Counted from the stretch's first letter, positions 33,599 through 44,099 are shown. The stretch is DNA of 64,000 bases from Janthinobacterium psychrotolerans (GCF_001677885.1 NZ_LOCQ01000052.1:124001-188000), one strand, 5' to 3'. A program made the numbers and translations. The notes: a model not told the origin generated them from the sequence alone.

Positions 33599-34638
33599 AT
33601 ACGAGTACCCTGAAAAACAGCACGGTGACCATGACAGCGGCCGACCTGGGCGCGCCGAAAATCACCGTGCGCCAGCGCCTGGCGCGCCATCCGCAGCTGT
33701 TCACGCTGGCCCTGATCATCGCCGTCTGCCTGGTGGTGGGCGCCATCAACCCCGAGTTCTTCCAGCTGGCGATGGTGTTCGACATCGTGCGCGCCTGTAC
33801 CGTGCTGGGCCTGTTCGCGCTGGGCGTGATGATCGTGCTGGCCGCCGGCGGCATCGACGTGTCGTTCGCGGCCATCGCGGCGCTGACCATGTACGGCATC
33901 ACCAAGCTGGTGATGACGCAGTTCCCCGAGACCAGCATGGCGGTGATTCTGATCGCCGGCGCCGTCGGCGGCACCTTGCTCGGCGTGCTCAATGGCCTGA
34001 TGGTCGACTGGCTGAAAGCGCCGTCGCTGATCGTCACCATCGGCACCCAGTACCTGTACCGCGGCATTTTGCTGACCTTTGTCGGCACCGTGTTCTTCAT
34101 GAACGTGCCGCACTCGATGGACGCTTTCGGCAAGCTGGCCGTCTGGCGCCACGACACGGCCACCGGCGTGCACGCGGTGCTGCCGGCCACCGTGCTGGTG
34201 CTGGTCGCCGCGGCAGGCCTGACCTGGTGGCTGCTGAACCGCACCCTGATGGGCCGCGCCGTGTACGCCATCGGCGGCAGCCTGCCGATCGCCGAACGCC
34301 TGGGCTACAAGCTGCGCGCCGTGCACATCTTCGTGTTCGGCTACGCGGGCTTCCTGGCCGGCCTGGCCGGCATCGTGCACGTATCGAGCACCCGCTTGGC
34401 CAACCCTTTTGATCTGGTCGGCATGGAGCTCGACGTGATCGCCGCCGTGATCCTGGGCGGCGCGCGCATCACCGGCGGCAGCGGCAGCGTCAGCGGCACT
34501 TTGCTGGGCGTGCTGCTGGTCACCCTGATCAACAATGTGCTGATTCTGGCCGGCGTGCCGAGCACCTGGCAGAAGGTGATTGTCGGTACCTTTATCGTGC
34601 TGGCGGGGGCGGTGTTTGCCAGCAAGCGGTCGTCTTGA
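33595..34638 (+). CDS. Sugar ABC transporter permease, second of two
   Basis: The protein has 347 residues from the ATG at 33595, coupled by ATGA to the ATPase gene. About ten hydrophobic segments are present, with ARHPQLFTLALIIAVCLVVGAINPEFFQLAMVFDIVRACTVLGLFALGVMIVLAAGGIDVSFAAIAALTMY and the conserved ELDVIAAVILGGARITGGSGSVSGTLLGVLLVTLINNVLILAGVP. It is the last gene of the operon. Two REP-like palindromes follow within 100 nt, before the convergent selC gene. Confidence 0.92.
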   Translation: MNTSTLKNSTVTMTAADLGAPKITVRQRLARHPQLFTLALIIAVCLVVGAINPEFFQLAMVFDIVRACTVLGLFALGVMIVLAAGGIDVSFAAIAALTMYGITKLVMTQFPETSMAVILIAGAVGGTLLGVLNGLMVDWLKAPSLIVTIGTQYLYRGILLTFVGTVFFMNVPHSMDAFGKLAVWRHDTATGVHAVLPATVLVLVAAAGLTWWLLNRTLMGRAVYAIGGSLPIAERLGYKLRAVHIFVFGYAGFLAGLAGIVHVSSTRLANPFDLVGMELDVIAAVILGGARITGGSGSVSGTLLGVLLVTLINNVLILAGVPSTWQKVIVGTFIVLAGAVFASKRSS

Positions 34639-34647
34639 AGTGGTGTT

Positions 34648-34679
34648 GTCGGATTACGGCGCTTTGCGCCTAATCCGAC
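34648..34679. repeat. REP-like palindrome, copy 2
   Basis: GTCGGATTACGGCGC-TTT-GCGCCTAATCCGAC is an imperfect hairpin with flanks TGTT on the left and CTACG on the right. It lies head to head with copy 3, in inverse orientation, between convergent transcription units. Confidence 0.8.
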
Positions 34680-34702
34680 CTACGCGGGTGTTTGCATGGC
34701 AG

Positions 34703-34737
34703 GTCGGATTAGCGGCGCATGGCGCCGCTAATCCGAC
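34703..34737. repeat. REP-like palindrome, copy 3
   Basis: A perfect 16-bp inverted repeat (GTCGGATTAGCGGCGC and its complement) around the loop ATG. Its flanks (CAG left, AACA right) match copy 1 and are the reverse of copy 2. The pair may act as a bidirectional terminator between the deoxyribose operon and selC. Confidence 0.82.
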
Positions 34738-34775
34738 AACATGGTTGGCGTTGATGTGCATGATATTGCAGAAAA

Positions 34776-34871
34776 TGGCGGAAAACAGTAGGAGTCGAAC
34801 CTACGGGAGAACGTCTGACGCCCTCCACCGGGTTTGAAGCCCGGCCACATCACCGGATGAGTGTGCTTTCC
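34776..34871 (-). tRNA. selC: tRNA-Sec (anticodon TCA)
   Basis: On the minus strand the 96-nt gene starts GGAAAGCACACTCATCCGG and ends in G-CCA, with the CCA encoded. It has an 8-bp acceptor stem (GGAAAGCA/TGTTTTCC), an anticodon stem CCGGG/CCCGG with loop CTTCAAA (anticodon TCA), a long variable arm (GGAGGGCGTCAGACGTTCTCC) and a T arm GTAGGTTCGACTCCTAC. These are the diagnostic features of bacterial selenocysteine tRNA. It lies 12 nt downstream of selB on the same strand and is probably processed from the fdh-sel transcript or its own promoter. Short frames crossing it are spurious. Confidence 0.97.
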
Positions 34872-34883
34872 GCAGTGCAAGAA

Positions 34884-36836
34884 CTAAGTGGCGGCGACGG
34901 GTGTGAATGACCACTGCGCGTTCGGGCGTAAAAGATGCCCATTGCCAACACGACGAGTATAACCGACCCGGTCGAAATATTCCAAGACCTGGATCGCCCG
35001 CTTTCGGCCCAGGCCGCTGGCGTCGCGGAAGGTGGCCGCGCCCACGGCGCCGGAGCCGGCCGGCAAGCCCGCCTCCCCTTCCGCCTGTTGCGCCAGCTGG
35101 CGCACCAGCAGCGCCAGTTCGCCCAGCGCGGCCGGGTGGTAGAACAGATCGTGCACCACCTGGCTGATCTGGCCCGCCTTGGCCAGTTTGCGCAGCAGGC
35201 GGCGGGTTTCGTCTTCTTCCACGACGAACCGGCGCGACAGGTCGCGCGTCCATGGCGGCTCGAAACGGCCCTGTTCCAGCGCAGCGAGGAAAGGCGCGGC
35301 GATGGCCTGCTCTTCGGGCGTCAGCTCGACGCTATGGCCAGGCAGGTGCAGGCTGGCGCCACGCGCCATGATGGCGCCGCTGGCCAGCAAGGCGTCGACC
35401 AGATGGCTCCACAGCGCGTCTTCCATGTCGGCGTCGACGATGCGCTTCAGGCGCCACAGTTCCGGCCCCGCCTCGTCGGGCGCGCGCGCATGGAAGGCGG
35501 CCAGGGCCGCCAGCACGCGCGCTTGCAAAGCCCCTAGTGCCTGCGGCGCCAGCAGCAAGGCGTCGGCGCCACGCAGGGCGATGCGGCGCGTGTCGTCGGG
35601 CAGCGCGATCACGGCGGCCGGCAGCAACGATAGCCGCACCAGCAAGGATTCCTTCAAGCCGAGGGGACTTTGCGCCAGCAGCGCCGCATAGTTGCCATGC
35701 GCAATGAACGCGGCCAGGGCGTCGAGCCAGGCCAGGCGAACCGGACTGCGCCGCTTGCGCGCGGGGCCGAACGGATCGAGCACCATGCCGCCGCCCACCG
35801 TCTGCGTGGCCTGCGCATTGCGCACCACGAAACGGTCGCCGGGCACGGCGTGCATGGGAGTATCGAACACCAGTTGCACGCGGGCCGTCTGGCCAGGGGA
35901 CAAAGTGTCGCCATCGATTACCACGGCGCGCGCCAGCTGGTGCGCCGCGCCCAGGTGTACATGCAGCGGCGACCAGGCTTTCAGCTGCACGCCGCTGCCT
36001 GGCAGCAGGGTCAGTTCCACGTCGATGCGTTCCGAGCACTGCGCCAGTTCCGGCGCGACGATCCAGTTGCCGCGCTCGATGCGTTCACGCTCGATGCCGG
36101 CCAGGTTCAGCGCCAGGCGCTGGCCGGCCATGCCGGCGTCCGCCGCGCGATTTTGCGCATGGATGCTGCGCACGCGCGCCGTCTCGCCACCGGGCGCCAG
36201 CTGCAAGCTGTCACCCACCTGGGCCCGGCCAGCGAGCGCCGTGCCGGTAATCACCGTGCCCTGCCCCGACAACGTGAACACGCGGTCCACGCCCAGGCGG
36301 AACAAACGGCGCTCGTCGCGCCGTGGCAGATCACGCGCCACCTGCGACAAATGCGCCAGCAGGGCCGCCACGCCAGGGTCATTGTCCACGCTGGCGTTGG
36401 TGGCAAACACCGGACTGCCGGCCAGCGGCGTGGCCGCCAGCAGCGCGCTGATATCACGCTCGACCTGCGGCACCCGCTCGCCATCAACACGGTCGATCTT
36501 GGTCAGCGCCACGGCGCCGCGCGTCACGCCCAGCAGCTGCAGGATCGCCAGGTGTTCGCGCGTTTGCGGCATCACGCCGTCGTCGGCCGCCACCACCAGC
36601 AGGGCGAAATCGATGCCGGTGACGCCCGAGGCCATGGTGCGGATGAATTTTTCGTGTCCCGGCACGTCGATCACGCCCAGCACCGTGCCGTCCGCCAGCG
36701 GCAGGTAGGCATAGCCCAGTTCGATCGAGATGCCGCGCGCCTGTTCTTCCTTGAGGCGGTCGGTATGCACGCCCGTCAGCGCGCGCGTAAGGGTAGTCTT
36801 GCCATGGTCGATATGGCCTGCGGTACCGACGATCAT
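34884..36836 (-). CDS. selB: Selenocysteine-specific translation elongation factor SelB
   Basis: The 650-residue GTPase replaces EF-Tu for Sec-tRNA. The G1 motif is [13 protein letters not shown] at residues 4-16, followed by [13 protein letters not shown] (switch I) and [12 protein letters not shown] (G3), then ALTKIDRVD (G4). Beta-barrel domains II and III come next. The C-terminal 250 residues are the winged-helix array that binds the SECIS hairpin (for example [46 protein letters not shown] and [33 protein letters not shown]). Its start overlaps the selA stop by 4 nt (36833-36836). Its length is normal. Confidence 0.96.
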   Translation of the reverse strand: MIVGTAGHIDHGKTTLTRALTGVHTDRLKEEQARGISIELGYAYLPLADGTVLGVIDVPGHEKFIRTMASGVTGIDFALLVVAADDGVMPQTREHLAILQLLGVTRGAVALTKIDRVDGERVPQVERDISALLAATPLAGSPVFATNASVDNDPGVAALLAHLSQVARDLPRRDERRLFRLGVDRVFTLSGQGTVITGTALAGRAQVGDSLQLAPGGETARVRSIHAQNRAADAGMAGQRLALNLAGIERERIERGNWIVAPELAQCSERIDVELTLLPGSGVQLKAWSPLHVHLGAAHQLARAVVIDGDTLSPGQTARVQLVFDTPMHAVPGDRFVVRNAQATQTVGGGMVLDPFGPARKRRSPVRLAWLDALAAFIAHGNYAALLAQSPLGLKESLLVRLSLLPAAVIALPDDTRRIALRGADALLLAPQALGALQARVLAALAAFHARAPDEAGPELWRLKRIVDADMEDALWSHLVDALLASGAIMARGASLHLPGHSVELTPEEQAIAAPFLAALEQGRFEPPWTRDLSRRFVVEEDETRRLLRKLAKAGQISQVVHDLFYHPAALGELALLVRQLAQQAEGEAGLPAGSGAVGAATFRDASGLGRKRAIQVLEYFDRVGYTRRVGNGHLLRPNAQWSFTPVAAT

Positions 36837-38242
36837 GGGCGCAACTCACCGAGTTGCGCCAAAAATGCAGCCTGATGCGCCGCTTCCAGGCAGCGCAGAT
36901 CGAGCAACAAAGTGTCTTGCGCGATGCGCCCGATGACAGGACGGGGCAAGGCGCGCAGGCGCTGTTCCAGTGTGCCCAGGGGGTTGCTCAGGCGCGCGCC
37001 TGGCGCGCTGCGGACGCCCAAGCCAAAGCTGGGCAACTGGTCGACCGGCAAGGCGCCGCTGCCGATCTGGCTTTTCATCGCCTCCATCGTGACGACATAG
37101 GCGGCGCCCAGCACCGCTTGCAATGGCGGCAGCAGGGTTTCGGCCTGGGCGCGCATGGCGGCCGCCGGGCGCGTGAGCAGGCGCAAGGTGCTCAATCGTT
37201 CGGCCAGCAGATCCGGCGCGCGGTACAGCCGCAGCACAGGCTCTAACGCGGCCAGGGTCAGCTTGCCGACCCGCAGCGCGCGCTTCAGGGGATTGCGCTT
37301 GATTTGCGCAATCAGGTCGGCGCGGCCGACGATCACGCCGCATTGCGGTCCACCGAGCAGCTTGTCGCCGCTGAAGGTGACCAGGTCGGCGCCGGCCGCT
37401 ATCGTTTCACGCACGGTGGTTTCATGCGGCAGGCCATATGGGGCCAGGTCGACCAGGGTGCCGCTGCCCAGATCGACGGCGGTGGGAATCGCATGCTTGG
37501 CCGCCAGCGGCGCCAGCTCGTCCAGCTCCACGCTTTTGGTAAAGCCGGTAATGGCGTAATTGCTGCAATGGACCTTCATCAGCAAGGCGGTATGTTGATT
37601 GATACCCTCGGCGTAATCGTGCGCATGGGTGCGGTTGGTGCTGCCCACTTCGCGCAGCACGGCGCCGGCGCGCATCATCACGTCGGGAATGCGGAAGGCG
37701 CCGCCGATTTCCACCAGCTCGCCACGCGAGACGATCACTTCCTTTCCCTGCGCCAGGGTGTTCAACATCAGCAGCACGGCGGCCGCGTTGTTGTTGACGA
37801 TGGTGGCCGCTTCGGCACCCGTCAGTTCGCGCAGCAGCTGCTCGACCAGGTCGTCGCGGTCGCCGCGCTTGCCCGTGTCGAGGTCGAATTCCAGGTTCAT
37901 CGGCCACTGCAGCGCTTCCACCACGGCCTGCACCGCGGCGTCGGGCAGCAGCGCGCGGCCGAGGTTGGTGTGCAGCACGGTGCCGGAGAGGTTGAATACG
38001 GCGCGCAGCTGCGAGCGCGACTGCGACTGCAGCCGTTCGGCCATCTGCGCGGCGATCAACGCGATTGACGCGCCCTCTTCACAGACTGCGCCGGCCAGCA
38101 TGGCGGCGCGCAACTCGGCCAGCAGCACGCGCGCGCAGGCCAGCGTCTGCACGCGGCCGTATTGCGCGATCAATTCCAGGCAAGCCGCGTCGCCCAGGAT
38201 GCGGTCCACCGACGGCAGACGCACGGTTTGCCCGGTCGTCAT
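36833..38242 (-). CDS. selA: L-seryl-tRNA(Sec) selenium transferase SelA
   Basis: From the ATG at 38242 the protein has 469 residues. SelA converts Ser-tRNA(Sec) to Sec-tRNA(Sec) using selenophosphate and PLP, as a large ring oligomer. Motifs: [10 protein letters not shown] near the N-terminus, [65 protein letters not shown], and the PLP lysine in [20 protein letters not shown]. It overlaps both fdhE (38239-38242) and selB by 4 nt, so the three genes are translationally coupled. The selenophosphate synthetase gene selD is not in the window. Confidence 0.96.
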   Translation of the reverse strand: MTTGQTVRLPSVDRILGDAACLELIAQYGRVQTLACARVLLAELRAAMLAGAVCEEGASIALIAAQMAERLQSQSRSQLRAVFNLSGTVLHTNLGRALLPDAAVQAVVEALQWPMNLEFDLDTGKRGDRDDLVEQLLRELTGAEAATIVNNNAAAVLLMLNTLAQGKEVIVSRGELVEIGGAFRIPDVMMRAGAVLREVGSTNRTHAHDYAEGINQHTALLMKVHCSNYAITGFTKSVELDELAPLAAKHAIPTAVDLGSGTLVDLAPYGLPHETTVRETIAAGADLVTFSGDKLLGGPQCGVIVGRADLIAQIKRNPLKRALRVGKLTLAALEPVLRLYRAPDLLAERLSTLRLLTRPAAAMRAQAETLLPPLQAVLGAAYVVTMEAMKSQIGSGALPVDQLPSFGLGVRSAPGARLSNPLGTLEQRLRALPRPVIGRIAQDTLLLDLRCLEAAHQAAFLAQLGELRP

Positions 38243-39297
38243 GCTTGCTGATCCTCGCCCTTCCCCAGCCACAGCAGCGGATTGCCGCTGGCGCGCCGGT
38301 AGCCCGCTTCGCCGACCAGCAGATCGAGCATCAGGCTGGCCAGGTCGTCGGCCAGCGGTTCGACGTTGTAATCGTGCTCCTGGTTGAAGACCTTGCGGTA
38401 GGTATGGCAATCGTCACAGGTCTCCGCGCGCGCCACCTTTTTCGGGTCGTTCGCCTTGTTGGCCAGCTTGTCGTCCCTGGCCGTGACCGGGTCGAACGGC
38501 GCCGCATCGCTGGCGTCCAGGCCCTGGTAGGCGATTTTGCCGTTCTGTTCGCAGGTCGAGCACTTCACGCGCACCATATGCCATTCGCTTTCGCAAATGC
38601 CGCAGTGCAGGTAGCGATAGCCCTGCGACTGGCCGCCAATGCGGATCACGCTGGCCACCGGGTGCGAGCCGCAGACGGGGCACAGCGCGCCCGTCTCCAG
38701 GTCGGGCACGCGCGCCGCGCGCAGCCCGCTGGCCGAGCTGGACCACAGGATTTGCAGCGCGGCGGCGACAAACGGCGCGTGCATGGGGTTCAGGTTGTCG
38801 CCGTTTTCATCGAGCACGGCATCGGCGCAGGCGTCCAGCGCCACATTGTCCAGCGCGCGCAGCTGCGCCAGCACTTGCGTCAAGCCAGCCGACAGCGCCG
38901 GCTGGGTGGCGGCCGTGGCGGCCAGTTCGCCCAGCAAGTCACGGAAGATGTCGCGCCAGACCGGCGGACGCGCGCCGCTGACCGGCAGCACCGGCATGCG
39001 GTGCTGGACCGCGCGGCGCAGCGCATCGGCGTCGGCCACCGGCACGGTGCCAGGCGCCAGTTTGGCGACCACCGCCGCCTGCGCATCGGCCAGCGCGGCC
39101 ATCAGCACCAGGTAGCCCTGCATGCCGGCATCGACCGGAATGCCCTTGATATTGCCCTGCGCCAGTTCGCGCAGACGCAGCGCGCGCGCGGTAAACAAGC
39201 TGGTGGGCTGCGGCAGCAGCAGGCGCGCAATCGCGTTGTGGTCCAGGCCTTCGATTTCGCCTGGCTGGAGTATGCGTTGTACCAATGGAGTTCCCAT
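38239..39297 (-). CDS. fdhE: Formate dehydrogenase accessory protein FdhE
   Basis: From the ATG at 39297 ([20 protein letters not shown]) the protein has 352 residues. FdhE is a cytoplasmic protein required for assembly or redox control of respiratory formate dehydrogenases. Its metal-binding CxxC pairs are all present: [43 protein letters not shown] and [14 protein letters not shown]. The frame upstream to 39378 lies in the intercistronic hairpin region. It follows fdhI after 135 nt that hold two hairpins, and overlaps selA by 4 nt. Confidence 0.94.
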   Translation of the reverse strand: MGTPLVQRILQPGEIEGLDHNAIARLLLPQPTSLFTARALRLRELAQGNIKGIPVDAGMQGYLVLMAALADAQAAVVAKLAPGTVPVADADALRRAVQHRMPVLPVSGARPPVWRDIFRDLLGELAATAATQPALSAGLTQVLAQLRALDNVALDACADAVLDENGDNLNPMHAPFVAAALQILWSSSASGLRAARVPDLETGALCPVCGSHPVASVIRIGGQSQGYRYLHCGICESEWHMVRVKCSTCEQNGKIAYQGLDASDAAPFDPVTARDDKLANKANDPKKVARAETCDDCHTYRKVFNQEHDYNVEPLADDLASLMLDLLVGEAGYRRASGNPLLWLGKGEDQQA

Positions 39298-39330
39298 CAA
39301 AAAAACGGTGCTGTAAAGCATTTTAATCGA

Positions 39331-39419
39331 TAAAAAGAAAGGGGCCAGTCCTGTGGACCGGCCCTGGCATGCAGACACGCCGGCGGCGGAGCATGTCGGC
39401 TTACGCAGCGCTAAGCCGA
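39331..39419 (-). terminator. Two hairpins between fdhI and fdhE, one terminator-like
   Basis: Read on the minus strand, the first stem is TCGGCTTA/TAAGCCGA (39396-39419, 8 bp perfect, 8-nt loop). The second is GGGCC-G-GTCC, loop ACA, GGAC-T-GGCCC (39342-39364), followed by the T-rich CCTTTCTTTTTATC (39331-39341). The second has the form of an intrinsic terminator with an interrupted T tract. It may partly terminate transcription, so that fdhE-selA-selB are made at lower level than the structural subunits. Confidence 0.6.
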
Positions 39420-39432
39420 GCTACCCTGCTGC

Positions 39433-40104
39433 CTACTTTCTCGTAGTGCGGATGACCGCCTCGAACCACTTCGGATGGTGCTTGCGCGCCCAGCCATACG
39501 TGACGGTGCCGCGCACCATGGCGCCGATCGAGCCCTTGACCCACAGGGCGGCATAGATATGCACGATGATCGAACAGATGATGCCGAAGGCGCAGATCGC
39601 GTGCAGCAGCACCGCCGCCCGGATGACGGGAATCGGGAAGTAGAACGCAAAATACGCGCGCCAGATCACGATGCCCGACAGCAGCAGACCAACCATGCAG
39701 AACAGCAGCACGAAGAACAGGATCTTCTGGCCGGCGTTGTATTTGCCGACCTTCGGCAGCTTTTCTTCGCGGTTGTTGAGTACGTCGTCGATCTGTTTCA
39801 GCCACTGCCTGTCGCCGTCCTCGAACTGGTTGTGGTGCCAGAAGCGCAGCACCAGGATCGCGAAGGAGACGAACATCACCAGGCCGGCAAACGGATGCAA
39901 AATGCGCGTCCATTGGCCGCCGCCGAACAGCAGCGCCAGCCACGCCATCGACGGATGGAACATGGCCAGGCCCGACAGGGCCAGCATCACGAAGGTGATG
40001 GCGGTAATCCAGTGATTGCTGCGCTCATTGGGGTGGTAGCGCTGTATCAGCGGATTGCCGTCCTTGTCACGCAAGGGATCATTGTGCTGTTCACTATGAT
40101 TCAT
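39433..40104 (-). CDS. fdhI: Formate dehydrogenase cytochrome b556 (gamma) subunit
   Basis: The 223-residue integral membrane protein has four transmembrane helices and conserved haem-ligand histidines. Examples are [58 protein letters not shown], and [51 protein letters not shown]. It is the FdnI/FdoI type, which anchors the alpha-beta complex on the periplasmic side and passes electrons from formate to quinone. The start overlaps the fdhB end by 11 nt. Confidence 0.94.
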   Translation of the reverse strand: MNHSEQHNDPLRDKDGNPLIQRYHPNERSNHWITAITFVMLALSGLAMFHPSMAWLALLFGGGQWTRILHPFAGLVMFVSFAILVLRFWHHNQFEDGDRQWLKQIDDVLNNREEKLPKVGKYNAGQKILFFVLLFCMVGLLLSGIVIWRAYFAFYFPIPVIRAAVLLHAICAFGIICSIIVHIYAALWVKGSIGAMVRGTVTYGWARKHHPKWFEAVIRTTRK

Positions 40105-41014
40105 GCTGTTCCTCCCGGATGCGGTTGGCCTCTGCCAAAGCTTCGCGCTCTTCTTCCCTGCTCACTTCGTTCGGACCGACACGCGTGTAGTGGAAGAAAC
40201 CGGCCAGTGCGGTCGCGGCCATGCCGGCCACGGCCAGCGGCTTGGACCAGCCTTTCCAGAAGCCGACCATCGGGCTGATGCGCGGCCGGTCCGGCAGGTT
40301 GGAATACAGGCGCGGCTTGTCGGCATGGTGCAGCACATACATCACGTGCGTGCCGCCCACGCCCAGCGGGTCGTACAGGCCGGCGTTTTCAAAGCCGCGC
40401 GACTTCAGGTCGACGATGCGCTCTTGCGCATGGACCTTCATGTCTTCCTTGGTGCCGAACACGATGGCGCCGGTCGGGCAGGTTTTCACACAGGCCGGTT
40501 CCTGGCCGACGGCCACGCGGTCCGAACAGAGCGTGCACTTGTAGGCGCGGTCGTCCTTTTTCGAAATGCGGGGCACGTCGAAAGGACAGCCGGCCACGCA
40601 GTAGCCGCAGCCGATGCAGTTTTCCTGGTGGAAGTCCACGATGCCGTTGGTGTACTGCACGATGGCGCCCGGCGCCGGACAGGCTTTCAGGCAGCCCGGG
40701 TCTTCGCAGTGCATGCAGCCGTCCTTGCGGATCAGCCATTCGAGATTGCCGTCATTGCTTTCGTGTTCGGCAAAACGCATCACCGTCCACGATTGCGGCG
40801 TCAGGTCGGTCGGATTGTCGTAGGTGCCATGGTTTTCGCCGACTTCATCGCGCAAGTCGTTCCATTCCATGCACGCCGTCTGGCAAGCCTTGCAGCCGAT
40901 GCATTTCGATACATCGATCAGCTTGGCCACCGTGCCGGTCACCGGCGTCCTCGCCTGCGGCGGGGTGACGGTGGTGGCGGACAGGCGCCGGATATCCAAA
41001 GATTGCAGTGCCAT
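40094..41014 (-). CDS. fdhB: Formate dehydrogenase iron-sulfur (beta) subunit
   Basis: The 306-residue protein carries four 4Fe-4S ferredoxin sites: [48 protein letters not shown] and [26 protein letters not shown] single C-terminal transmembrane helix ([21 protein letters not shown]) is in the FdnH/FdoH position. It relays electrons from the Mo/W-selenocysteine site of FdhA to the haems of FdhI. It lies 13 nt after fdhA and overlaps fdhI. Confidence 0.95.
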   Translation of the reverse strand: MALQSLDIRRLSATTVTPPQARTPVTGTVAKLIDVSKCIGCKACQTACMEWNDLRDEVGENHGTYDNPTDLTPQSWTVMRFAEHESNDGNLEWLIRKDGCMHCEDPGCLKACPAPGAIVQYTNGIVDFHQENCIGCGYCVAGCPFDVPRISKKDDRAYKCTLCSDRVAVGQEPACVKTCPTGAIVFGTKEDMKVHAQERIVDLKSRGFENAGLYDPLGVGGTHVMYVLHHADKPRLYSNLPDRPRISPMVGFWKGWSKPLAVAGMAATALAGFFHYTRVGPNEVSREEEREALAEANRIREEQHES

Positions 41015-41027
41015 TATTGAGCTCCCA

Positions 41028-44000
41028 TCATGCTTTTTCCACCTTCACCAGGAAGGACTTGAATTCCGGCGTTTGCGAATTCGCATCCCCCACGCCCGGT
41101 GTCAGGGTATTGATCAGATACCCAGGCTGCGCCAGGCCTGTAAAGCCCCAGTGCAGCGGCAGGCCGACGGTGTGCACCGGCTTGCCCTCGATCTGCAAGG
41201 CCTTGATGCGCTTGGTCACCACCGCCTTGGCGATGATATGGCCGCGCTTGGAACTGACGCGCACTTGCCCACCGGCCACCACGCCGATGCTTTTCGCCAG
41301 CTCTTCGCCGATTTCAACGAATTGCTGTGGCTGGATAATGGCGTTCAGGCGCGCATGCTTGGTCCAGTAATGGAAATGCTCGGTCAGGCGGTAGCTGGTC
41401 GCCACATGCGGATACTCCTCATGCGTGCCGAACATTTTCCGGTCATCGGCGAACACGCGCGCGGCCGGATTGCTGGTCGCCTGCGGGTTTTTCGGATGCA
41501 TCGGATTGTAGCCGAGCGGATTTTCAAACGGCTCGTAATGCTCGGGGAACGGACCTTCGGCCATGGCGCCGCGCGCAAAGAACCGCGCCACGCCTTCGCC
41601 CAGCATGATGAACGGACCCATGCCATTTTCCGGCGGTTCGTCGACTTTGAAGTCGGGAATGTCGGCGCCGGTCCAGTTGCTGCCATTCCATTCGATCAAC
41701 TTGCGGGTCGGGTCGAATGGCTTGCCCTTCAGGTCGCACGAGGCACGGTTGTACAGCACGCGGCGATTCGCCGGCCACGCCCAGGCCCAGCCCAGGGTCT
41801 GGCCGATGCCGGTCGGGTCGCTATTGTCGCGCCGTCCCATCTGGTTGCCCGCCTGCGTCCAGCTGCCGGCGAAAATCCAGCAACCGCTGGTGGTGGTGCC
41901 GTCGTCGCGCAGCTGCGCAAACGATGCCAGCTGCTCGCCCTTTCTGACCAGCAGTTTGGTGGCGTCCTTCGGATCGTACAGGTCGGCCAGTGCACGGCCG
42001 TTGAATTCGCGGGCGATCTCTTCCGGCTGCGGGTTATGCGGCTGGGCATAATTCCACGTCAGGTTGACGATCGGGTCCGGGAACTTGCCGCCCTCTTTCT
42101 GGTACAGGCTGCGTATGCGCAGGAACAGGCCCGACATGATCTCGAGGTCGCTGCGCGCCTGGCCCGGCGGTTCGGCCGCCTGCCAGTGCCACTGCAGCAC
42201 GCGCGAGGAGCTGACCAGCGACCCGCGCTCTTCGGCGAAGCAGCTGGTCGGCAAGCGAAACACTTCGGTCATGATCTTGCTCGGATCGACTTCGTGATAC
42301 TGGCCGTGCGGCTTCCAGAATTCACCGGTTTCCACCGCCAGCGGATCCATGATCACGAGGAACTTCAGTTTCGACAGCGCTTCCGTGACCTTCTGCTTGT
42401 TCGGCGCGGACGCCAGCACATTGAAGCCCTGGCAGATATAGCCGGTCATCTTGCCCTGGTGCATATTCTCGATGGCCTGCATCAGGTCATACGGCTTGTC
42501 GAGCTTGGGCAGGTAGTCGTAGGCGTAGTTGTTCTCGGCCGTGGCAAAGTCGCCCCACCACGTCTTCATGAAACTGACGTGGAATTTGCGGTAGTTGCTC
42601 CAGTAGCTGAGCTGGTTCGGCCGCAGCGGCTTGGTGGCGCGCGCCGCGATATAGCCGTCGAAATCCTGCTCACCCTCGTTCGGCAACGTCATGTAACCGG
42701 GCAGCAAATTCGACATCAGGCCCAGGTCGGTCAGGCCCTGGATGTTCGAGTGGCCGCGCAAGGCGTTCATGCCGCCGCCGGCGATGCCCATATTGCCCAG
42801 CAACAGCTGCACCATGGCGCCCGTGCGGATGGTTTGCGCACCGGTCGAATGGTGGGTCCAGCCCAGCGCGTACAGGATGGTGCCGGCGCGTCCCGGCACG
42901 GCGGTCGACGCCAGCGCTTCGGCCACCTTGTGGAACTTGTCGGCCGACACGCCGCACGTACGCTCGACCATCTCGGTCGTGTAGCGCGCATAGTGCTTCT
43001 TCATCATCTGATAGACGCAGCGCGGGTGTTCCAGGGTCGGGTCGACCTTGGCATAGCCGTCTTCGCCGATCTCGTAGTCCCAGGTGCTCTTGTCGGTGTA
43101 CTGGCCTTTTTCCTTGTCGAAGCCCGAATACAGGCCATCTTCAAAGGCATAGTCTTCACGCACGATAAACGGCATGTCCGTGTAGTTGCGCACGTACTCA
43201 TGCTGGATCTTGTCGTTCGTCAGCAGATAATTGATGATCGCGCCGAGGAAGACGATGTCCGTGCCGGTACGCGTGGCGCAGTAGTAATCCGCCACCGATG
43301 CGGTACGGGTAAAACGCGGATCGACCACGATCAGCCTGGCCTTGTTATGCGCCTTCGCTTCCGTGACCCATTTGAAGCCGCAAGGATGTGCTTCCGCTGC
43401 ATTGCCGCCCATGACCAGGATCACATCGGCATTCTTGATATCGACCCAATGATTCGTCATCGCGCCACGGCCAAACGTCGGGGCAAGACCTGCCACCGTC
43501 GGTCCGTGTCATACACGCGCCTGATTATCAAAGGTCAGCATCCCCATGCTGCGCACTGTCTTGTGGGTCAAGTACCCGACTTCATTGCTGCCGGCGGACG
43601 CGGCCAGCATGCCGGTGGAGAGCCAGCGGTTGACGGTCTTGCCGTCGGCATTCTTTTCGATCAGGTTGGCGTCGCGGTCATCCTTCATCAGGCGCGCGAT
43701 CTTGTCGAGCGCCACATCCCAGGAGATCGGTTGCCATTCGGTACCACCCGGTGCGCGGTACTCGGGCACTTTCAGGCGGTTCGGGCTGTGGATGAAGTCG
43801 ATCAGGCTGGCGCCTTTCGGGCACAAAGTGCCGCGATTGACGGGGTGATCGGCATCGCCTTCCACGTGGATGATGCTGGAGACGGCGTTTTTCGCGCCGT
43901 CGCCCAGGCCGTACAACAGGACCCCGCACCCTACCGAACAGTAAGGACAGGTATTGCGTGTCTCGGTGGTCCGGGACAGCTTGTATTGCCGCACTTCCGC

Positions 44001-44099
44001 CAGCGCCTGGCCCGGTGCAAAACCGAGCATGGCGAGGCTGGAGCCGGCAATGGTCGCGCCAGTTACCCGGAGGAACTGGCGCCTGGACATCTGAACCAT
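41028..44099 (-). CDS. fdhA: Selenocysteine-containing formate dehydrogenase, major (alpha) subunit
   Basis: The gene is one 1023-residue frame interrupted by an in-frame TGA at 43511-43509, read as selenocysteine 197. Evidence is the exact context ...[29 protein letters not shown], shared with FdnG/FdoG, a SECIS hairpin directly after the UGA, and selA, selB and selC downstream. The N-terminus has a Tat signal ([22 protein letters not shown]) and a 4Fe-4S site [14 protein letters not shown]...CPKG. The remainder is the bis-MGD fold with its C-terminal aspartate-decarboxylase-like domain. It oxidises formate to CO2 in the periplasm and feeds the quinone pool. GAGG lies 7 nt before the ATG. 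It is not a pseudogene. Confidence 0.96.
43479..43511 (-). promoter_or_regulatory. UGA selenocysteine codon and SECIS hairpin of fdhA
   Basis: Minus strand, after TGA (43511-43509): the stem CGG-(U bulge)-GGCA pairs with UGCC-CCG around the loop GGUCU (43498 to 43479). The bulged U and the GGUCU apical loop, about 11 nt after the UGA, are the features by which SelB recognises the E. coli fdhF and fdnG elements. Confidence 0.9.

Noticed and set aside
34580-34837. 85-codon + strand frame running from the permease end through the REP pair into tRNA-Sec
   Set aside because: It crosses REP palindromes and a tRNA; not a gene.
43497-43511. Apparent frameshift or nonsense mutation splitting fdhA
   Set aside because: The stop is a TGA at the conserved selenocysteine position with a SECIS hairpin and the Sec machinery next door.
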